DNA from: Phycisphaerae bacterium
Lineage (GTDB): Bacteria; Planctomycetota; Phycisphaerae; SM23-33
Assembly: GCA_030754715.1 (NCBI GenBank)
Contig: JASLZV010000046.1
Coordinates: 1 to 9,558 of the forward strand
Length of the DNA stretch: 9,558 nt
Direction: 5' to 3'
Below the pieces are notes generated by a model. It was given only the letters and a program-made list of their open reading frames with translations. It was not told the DNA's origin and searched no databases. A program made the position numbers and the translations under genes. Below, piece by piece: positions 5,849 through 9,558 of this stretch (position 1 is the stretch's first letter; each line of letters opens with the position of its first letter).

Positions 5849-6154
5849 TCAGCGATCCGCCAGTCGCCGGCGAACCGCCTCTGCGGACACGCCGCCAATC
5901 CGGAACTCTTTTCGCGGGTTAACCCGGCCGGCGATCAGTTCAACGCTGCGGCTGTCCACCTCGAGGGCCTCGGCCAGTATGTCGGCGACCGCGGCGTTGG
6001 CCTTGCCCTTTTCGGCGGCTGCGGATGTGGTAATCTTGAGGCAATCACCCAGCACGCCGGCAACCCGATCGCGCGTCGCGCCCGGCACGACCTTGACAGC
6101 CAGCACCGCACCGCCGCCCATGTCGCGAATACTGAGTCTGTCCACGCCGTTCAT
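5849..6154 (-). CDS. DUF167 / YggU-family protein
   Basis: The protein has 101 residues, the usual size for this family (UPF0235). Recognisable features: 'AVKVVPGATRDRVAGV' (19-34), 'LKITTSAAAEKGKANAAV' (39-56) with the signature G-K-A-N at 50-53, 'LAEALEVDSRSVELIAG' (60-76), and 'RKEFRIGG' (81-88). The family is widespread and its fold is known, but no biochemical role is established. The start ATG 6154 is 10 bases after the leuD stop, with GGGA directly before it and GGAG inside the leuD end, so it is co-transcribed and probably coupled to leuD. The leuD linkage says little about function. Confidence 0.92.
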   Translation of the reverse strand: MNGVDRLSIRDMGGGAVLAVKVVPGATRDRVAGVLGDCLKITTSAAAEKGKANAAVADILAEALEVDSRSVELIAGRVNPRKEFRIGGVSAEAVRRRLADR

Positions 6155-6164
6155 TCCCAGTCGG

Positions 6165-6743
6165 TTACTCCAGCATCCCGCTGCGGCGAGCGTATTCGAA
6201 GATCCCGCCCGCCCGGATAATGGGGCTCACATCGCCCAGCGGCCGAAGATCGTAACTCCTGCCGGTGGCGACGTTCACCAGTGCGGAGGTTTCAGCGTCG
6301 ATCCAAACCTCTTGGCCGGTGTTTATTTCATCAATCAGTCGCCGTGGGGTCTCAAACGGCACAAGGTATCCGCCGTTGATGCTGTTACGGTAAAAGATTC
6401 GGGCGTAACTTTCGGCCACCACCACGCGGCATCCGGCCTCGGCGATGGCCAGCGGCGCATGCTCGCGGGAAGAGCCGCAACCGAAGTTTGTTCCGCCGAT
6501 GATCACGAAGAATTCGCTGCGGAACCGGTCGGCGGCTATGAAGGGCACGTTACCCTGCGGCAGCCCGGAGCGTGACTCGGGAACGCCGCTCATTGCGTAC
6601 TTGCCGAAGAACTTTCGCTCGTCGCTGTCGGCGGGGTTGTAACTGAGGTACTGGGCCGGGATGATCTGGTCGGTGTCGATATTGTCGCCCACGACGAACG
6701 CCTTGCCGCGGACCTTCCGGTGCATTGGATCCGTTTTTTCCAT
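6165..6743 (-). CDS. leuD: 3-isopropylmalate dehydratase, small subunit
   Basis: The small (swivel-domain) subunit of the aconitase-fold enzyme that interconverts 2- and 3-isopropylmalate in leucine synthesis; it needs the [4Fe-4S] large subunit LeuC, not in this window. The protein has 192 residues. 'GDNIDTDQIIPAQYLSYNP' (19-37) and 'GTNFGCGSSREHAP' (84-97) are the family signatures, with the substrate-loop motif reading Y-L-S-Y (32-35). In the archaeal-type small subunits YLVY marks isopropylmalate and YLRT homoaconitate enzymes, so isopropylmalate is favoured. The ~190-residue short form belongs to the archaeal-type group. The start ATG 6743 follows AAGAG, about 6 bases upstream. It is the first gene of the operon leuD-DUF167-TM protein, with a promoter at 6799-6827. 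Confidence 0.92.
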   Translation of the reverse strand: MEKTDPMHRKVRGKAFVVGDNIDTDQIIPAQYLSYNPADSDERKFFGKYAMSGVPESRSGLPQGNVPFIAADRFRSEFFVIIGGTNFGCGSSREHAPLAIAEAGCRVVVAESYARIFYRNSINGGYLVPFETPRRLIDEINTGQEVWIDAETSALVNVATGRSYDLRPLGDVSPIIRAGGIFEYARRSGMLE

Positions 6744-6798
6744 CGCTGCTCTTTCTGCGCGGTTCCTTACAAAGCAAGTTTACGGATTGGGCAGCCCT

Positions 6799-6827
6799 AT
6801 TCTAGTGACCGGCCGGGCCAATGAAAA
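6799..6827 (-). promoter_or_regulatory. Promoter of the leuD operon
   Basis: On the minus strand TTTTCA (6822-6827), 17 bases, TAGAAT (6799-6804). The start is expected near 6792, with a leader of about 49 bases. The -35 box lies within the loop of the opposite-strand terminator at 6807-6852. Confidence 0.5.
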
Positions 6828-6852
6828 GCACCGACCGGCGGGTCTTTTTTTT
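6807..6852 (+). terminator. Strong intrinsic terminator upstream of pyrF
   Basis: GACCGGCCGG (6807-6816) pairs with CCGGCGGGTC (6835-6844), nine pairs with one G-G mismatch, over an 18-base loop, and is followed directly by eight T (6845-6852). The direction is plus. It ends 45 bases before the pyrF start, and no plus-strand gene precedes it nearer than tyrA. Confidence 0.8.
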
Positions 6853-6897
6853 CGCGCGGTGGGGAGGTATAAGGGAACCAAGAGGAAAGGGTCGGCC

Positions 6898-7779
6898 ATG
6901 GATGAACACTTTGGAGACAACCTCGTTGCGGCCATCGCCCGCAAGCGTGCACCGGTGTGCGTTGGACTCGATCCGGTCTATGAGCGCCTTCCCGGTCCGC
7001 TTCGCAAGGCATTCAGGAACGATCGCATCGGCGCGCTTGGCGAGTTTTGCCGCCAAGTGCTGACAGTCGTCGCCCCGATTGTTCCGGCGGTAAAGATTCA
7101 GATCGCGTATTTCGAGATATATCAAAGCCGGGGCGTGGGCCTGTATAACGAGATAGTGGCTTTTGCGCGTGAATTGGACCTGCTGGTAATCGGCGACGTG
7201 AAGCGCGGCGACATCGGCCCGTCGGCCGAAGCATACGCCGCCGGACACCTGCGTGCAACCAACGGTCCGGACGCGGTTACCGTTAGCGGTTATTTCGGCG
7301 ACGACGGGCTGATACCGTTCATTGAGGCCGGCGCCGAAGGCGGTAAGGGAATCTTTGTGCTGGTGCGTACGTCCAATCCTTCGGCGGCGGCGGTGCAGGA
7401 TTTTGTCGGCACCGACGGGCAAAGGTTCTACGAGCACATGGCCGAGCAGGTTGCGACCATCGGAGGCGGCGAGGAGCTGATCGGCTCCAGCGGCTACAGC
7501 CGCGTCGGGGCGGTGGTGGGAGCGACGTATCCGCAGGAGGCGCGTCGCCTGCGGGAAATCATGCCTCGGCAGATTTTTCTGGTGCCCGGGTATGGCGCGC
7601 AGGGCGCTACAGCCGCCGACTGCGCCGCGGCATTCAAGGGTGACGGAACAGGCGCAATCGTCAATGCCAGCCGCTCGGTGATCTTCGCCTACGAAAGACA
7701 TCGGCAAGCCGACTGGAAGCAGGCGATCGAGGCGGCTGGACGAGCCTTCGCCAAGGATCTGGCCAGCGTGGTGCTTTAG
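6898..7779 (+). CDS. pyrF: Orotidine 5'-phosphate decarboxylase, type 2
   Basis: It decarboxylates OMP to UMP, the last step of de novo pyrimidine synthesis, in the cytosol. The protein has 293 residues, longer than the E. coli type and typical of the type-2 subfamily. 'PVCVGLDPVYERLP' (19-32), 'VPAVKIQIAYFEIY' (62-75) and the catalytic 'DVKRGDIG' (100-107, with Asp100, Lys102 and Asp105 forming the charged network) are intact. 'VPGYGAQGAT' and 'GAIVNASRSVIFAY' near the C-terminus bind phosphate. The start ATG 6898 has AGAGGAAAGG (6881-6890) 7 bases upstream. A -10-like TATAAG (6868-6873) lies between the terminator and the start but without a real -35, so either this weak promoter or attenuated transcription through the terminator drives it. 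A microprotein frame follows 117 bases later on the same strand. Confidence 0.95.
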   Translation: MDEHFGDNLVAAIARKRAPVCVGLDPVYERLPGPLRKAFRNDRIGALGEFCRQVLTVVAPIVPAVKIQIAYFEIYQSRGVGLYNEIVAFARELDLLVIGDVKRGDIGPSAEAYAAGHLRATNGPDAVTVSGYFGDDGLIPFIEAGAEGGKGIFVLVRTSNPSAAAVQDFVGTDGQRFYEHMAEQVATIGGGEELIGSSGYSRVGAVVGATYPQEARRLREIMPRQIFLVPGYGAQGATAADCAAAFKGDGTGAIVNASRSVIFAYERHRQADWKQAIEAAGRAFAKDLASVVL

Positions 7780-7835
7780 CAGGCTCGCAAGCCCTGCAGC
7801 CGCCTGCGCAACTCCGCGATGAGCTCAAGTTTTCC

Positions 7836-7896
7836 GGCCGACATCTCCGATAGAGATTACTCGGAATGGAATCCGGCTGGGTTCGGAGATGGTGCC
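7836..7896 (+). promoter_or_regulatory. SD-masking inverted repeat in front of the microprotein
   Basis: CATCTCCGA (7842-7850) is perfectly complementary to TCGGAGATG (7883-7891), which contains the Shine-Dalgarno GGAG (7885-7888). Outside an internal loop, GGC (7836-7838) can pair with GCC (7894-7896), reaching the ATG. Two local hairpins compete for the same 5' arm: ATCTC/GAGAT (7843-7847 with 7853-7857) and TCCGA/TCGGA (7846-7850 with 7861-7865). The layout is a candidate two-state translation switch. Confidence 0.5.
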
Positions 7897-7995
7897 ATGG
7901 AACGTATTTTTGTCCTTGTGACTGGAATCACGGAAGTGCTTGTATTTGCGGCATTTGCTGCGGCCATGCTGGTAGTGGTCTGCGCCGCGGTCTAG
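7897..7995 (+). CDS. Putative hydrophobic microprotein, 32 residues
   Basis: ATG 7897 lies 8 bases after GGAG (7885-7888) and opens 32 codons ending TAG. The product starts 'MERIFVLVTGITE' and continues as an unbroken hydrophobic run (about residues 14-32, 'VLVFAAFAAAMLVVVCAAV'), enough for one membrane helix with almost nothing beyond. It begins 117 bases after pyrF and is followed within 25 bases by a terminator-like hairpin, so the transcript end fits it. The inverted repeat before it covers the Shine-Dalgarno. No clear promoter of its own is seen; it is probably read with pyrF. No family is recognised. It could be a small membrane regulator or a type I toxin-like peptide; chance is possible at this length. 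Confidence 0.45.
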   Translation: MERIFVLVTGITEVLVFAAFAAAMLVVVCAAV

Positions 7996-8019
7996 CCGAC
8001 CCGTACGTGCGGTGAACAG

Positions 8020-8046
8020 GCCTGCGGAGAGGACCGGTGGGCTTTT
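8020..8046 (+). terminator. Probable terminator after pyrF / microprotein
   Basis: GCCTGCGG (8020-8027) and CCGGTGGGC (8034-8042) form eight pairs, two of them G-U, with one bulged G, a 6-base loop, and TTTT (8043-8046). It lies between the microprotein stop (7995) and the convergent HAD gene end (8069). Confidence 0.5.
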
Positions 8047-8068
8047 GAGCATCACGTGCTTTGGGGGT

Positions 8069-8818
8069 TTACTGTACCTGCCGGTTGTACCTCGCCACGA
8101 TTTGCGGCAACTCAGCCAACTTGCAAATACGGTGTGCCGGGACGATTCCGGCGCGGTCGTGTCGGCTGACGGGATCCTTGAGCACCGATATCATCCCGGC
8201 GCGATTCGCCCCGCGGATGTCGGCCTTGAGGGAATCGCCCACAAACATCGTTTCCGAGGCCCCAAGACCGATTCCGGCCAGGGCAAAGCGGAATATTTTC
8301 GAGTGCGGCTTTCGGTATTGCACCTGAGATGAGTAAACCCTCACCGGAAGCGGGTCGAGCAGTTTTTCGTCGGCCAAGTGGCGGTCGAGGACCTCCGACG
8401 GTATGAACGTGTTGCTGACCAGCCCCAGTTTCACGCCACCGGAGGCTATTTGGGCAAGGGTTTTCGGCAGGTCGGGCTCCACGGTGGCGATTTTGCTCAG
8501 CGGCAGGTACCACTGCCAGGCCAGTTCCAGGTACTGGGTTCGACTGAGGTCATGCTCCATTTTTCCGCCCAGGTCTGCCAGCAGTTCCAAGGCGTTGAAC
8601 TCGCGGCCTGTCAGGCAGCTTTTAAAATAGTTCCAGCGGATGGCGCGATATTGGCTGCGGCGATATTTCACAAATGGGGGCAATGGCTGGCCGAGTTGCT
8701 GCAGATAGGCGTAGGCCAGACGGGCCCCCGCTTCAAACAGAGCGTCGACATCCACGCGGCCGAAGTCGATCAGTGTGCCGCCCAGATCGAACAAGATTCC
8801 CCGCACCGAGGGGTTCAT
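8069..8818 (-). CDS. HAD-superfamily hydrolase (COG1011-like, helical cap)
   Basis: The protein has 249 residues with the HAD motifs in order. Motif I is 'ILFDLGGTLID' with nucleophile Asp11; motif II is 'LGLVSNTF' with Ser135; motif III Lys170 lies in 'QYRKPHSKIF'; motif IV is 'FVGDSLKADIRGANRAG' with Asp195 and Asp200. Residues about 16-110 between motifs I and II form a helical C1-type cap. The residue two after the nucleophile, the Asp acid/base of most phosphatases, is Gly13, as in the 'DLGGT' subgroup, so classical phosphatase activity is uncertain. The substrate cannot be named. The start ATG 8818 precedes motif I by ten residues; no Shine-Dalgarno is visible and a -10-like box sits 8 bases upstream. 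It is convergent with the pyrF region and divergent from the transketolase gene. Confidence 0.88.
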   Translation of the reverse strand: MNPSVRGILFDLGGTLIDFGRVDVDALFEAGARLAYAYLQQLGQPLPPFVKYRRSQYRAIRWNYFKSCLTGREFNALELLADLGGKMEHDLSRTQYLELAWQWYLPLSKIATVEPDLPKTLAQIASGGVKLGLVSNTFIPSEVLDRHLADEKLLDPLPVRVYSSQVQYRKPHSKIFRFALAGIGLGASETMFVGDSLKADIRGANRAGMISVLKDPVSRHDRAGIVPAHRICKLAELPQIVARYNRQVQ

Positions 8819-8826
8819 GGGGCGAC

Positions 8827-8855
8827 ATACTACCTGATTACATCGAGGGGTGCAA
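8827..8855 (-). promoter_or_regulatory. Candidate promoter of the HAD gene
   Basis: On the minus strand TTGCAC (8850-8855), 17 bases, TAGTAT (8827-8832). The implied start site (about 8820) nearly coincides with the ATG at 8818, giving a leaderless or near-leaderless mRNA. Confidence 0.35.
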
Positions 8856-8974
8856 AACTCAGTCGGCTGGGGGAGTCTTCGATGTGGGGCTGCAACATCC
8901 ATGGCGCCTCCGACGCGATGGGAACCGGCAGAAGAACCTTGATTTGGCGGTGGTCTTGGGTTAATGTACCGCGC

Positions 8975-9002
8975 TTTGCAGCCGGTACGCGGCGAGTATA
9001 TC
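8975..9002 (+). promoter_or_regulatory. Candidate promoter of the transketolase gene
   Basis: TTTGCA (8975-8980), 16 bases, TATATC (8997-9002). It leaves a leader of about 30 bases containing GGGAG (9029-9033). The rest of the 221-base divergent gap (8819-9039) shows nothing I can name beyond short inverted repeats such as GATGT/ACATC around 8880-8899. Confidence 0.35.
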
Positions 9003-9039
9003 CTTGTTAGCGATTCCCCGCAGAGCATGGGAGAAGAAT

Positions 9040-9558
9040 ATGGCAGAGTACAAGGCACTGGACTGCAAAGCCGTCAAGTTGGCCAAGCAGACTGTGAAGA
9101 TGTGTACGGAAGCGGGCAGCGGGCACCCATCCAGCGCGCTGTCACTGCTGCACCTGACCACGGCGCTGATGTACCGTGTGATGCGATACGACCCAAAGAA
9201 TCCGTGGGACAAGGGATCAGACCGTCTGGTGCTGTCGGAGGGACACGCCGTACCGATGGTGTATGCGGCTTACTGCGACTTGGGCGGGATGGTCGGCTTG
9301 GTGGACCAGCCGTCGGAACTAAGCTTCAACGACGCCCTGACGCTTCGCCAAGGCAACAGTGTCCTGGACGGACACCCCAACCCGGCTATCGGATTTCCGT
9401 TCTTTGACGCGGCTACTGGGTCGCTGGGGCAGGGGGTTTCGGTTGCCGCCGGTTTGGCCTGCGGGGCGCGGCTGGCCGGGACGGATCGCAAGATTTTCGC
9501 TATTGTCGGCGACGGCGAAAGCCGCGAGGGTCAAATCTGGGAGGCGATGGACTTTATC
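9040..9558 (+). CDS. tkt: Transketolase, N-terminal part (partial at window edge)
   Basis: Transketolase moves two-carbon units between sugar phosphates in the pentose phosphate pathway using thiamin diphosphate. The visible 173 residues are the ThDP-binding domain: 'SGHPSSALSLL' (27-37), 'DRLVLSEGHAVPMVYAAYCDLGG' region (61-83), 'LDGHPNPAIGFPFFDAATGS' (109-128), 'LGQGVSVAAGLACGARLAG', and the metal/ThDP signature 'GDGESREGQIWEA' (157-169). The wording resembles the animal-type transketolases more than the E. coli TktA type. The frame stays open to the last base, so a full-length enzyme and a split N-terminal subunit cannot be told apart here. The start ATG 9040 has GGGAG (9029-9033) 6 bases upstream. 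Confidence 0.93.
   Translation, partial: MAEYKALDCKAVKLAKQTVKMCTEAGSGHPSSALSLLHLTTALMYRVMRYDPKNPWDKGSDRLVLSEGHAVPMVYAAYCDLGGMVGLVDQPSELSFNDALTLRQGNSVLDGHPNPAIGFPFFDAATGSLGQGVSVAAGLACGARLAGTDRKIFAIVGDGESREGQIWEAMDFI

Noticed and set aside
6802..7707. A 301-codon minus-strand frame opposite pyrF
   Set aside because: pyrF is certain on the plus strand, and this frame shows only composition-driven residues.
7779..7807. Hairpin directly after pyrF (GCAGGC/GCCTGC) as its terminator
   Set aside because: The stem exists but no T-run follows, so read-through into the microprotein region is more likely.
7866..8014. Overlapping 49-codon plus-strand frame starting at ATG 7866
   Set aside because: Cys/Gly/His-rich translation looks like an out-of-frame reading of the hydrophobic frame, and no Shine-Dalgarno precedes its ATG.
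7825..8055. 76-codon minus-strand frame opposite the microprotein
   Set aside because: No ribosome site, Lys/Arg/His-rich translation with no motif, and it lies across two plus-strand hairpin elements.

Overview
The window is GC-rich bacterial chromosome (roughly 60% GC by eye), densely packed with housekeeping genes. It looks like Planctomycetota, probably a Phycisphaerae-like lineage. The basis is the mix of genes: a UVR-motif protein of a type I associate with planctomycetes, a type-2 PyrF of the 'VCVGLDP' kind, a short ThiC, a stand-alone TyrA and a lipoprotein PAP2. This assignment is inference, because no rRNA or marker set is present. No phage, IS element, CRISPR array or tRNA was seen.

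Layout, left to right: the 5' end of uvrC (-, cut by the window edge); a promoter-equipped but truncated HDAC11-like gene (+, 290-745); a PAP2-phosphatase lipoprotein split by a +1 frameshift (-, 787-1795); thiC (-, 1937-3238) behind a complete TPP riboswitch (3354-3466) with a terminator and a readable antiterminator; a UVR-motif protein (-, 3584-4351) preceded by a possible 30-codon leader ORF that overlaps its start as ATGA; tyrA (+, 4562-5461); a leuD / DUF167 / single-TM-protein operon (-, 6743 to 5479); pyrF (+, 6898-7779); an untracked 32-residue hydrophobic microprotein (+, 7897-7995) whose Shine-Dalgarno is masked by an inverted repeat and which is followed by its own terminator; a HAD hydrolase (-, 8069-8818); and the 5' end of a transketolase (+, from 9040, cut by the window edge).

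The intact genes supply central anabolism: thiamin pyrimidine (thiC), tyrosine (tyrA), leucine (leuD), UMP (pyrF) and pentose phosphates (tkt). Transketolase uses thiamin diphosphate, the end product of the thiC pathway, so the two share a cofactor link but no visible regulation. The 290-1795 stretch stands apart as a zone of decay, with a truncated deacetylase facing a frameshifted phosphatase that has also lost a motif-1 arginine.

Most interesting in the hunt: (1) the microprotein with a switchable, SD-masking leader; (2) the fully resolvable TPP switch with an unusual GC hairpin in its P5 region; (3) a plus-strand terminator before pyrF with no plus-strand gene upstream to terminate; (4) the leader ORF coupled to the UVR-motif gene; (5) the two decaying genes.
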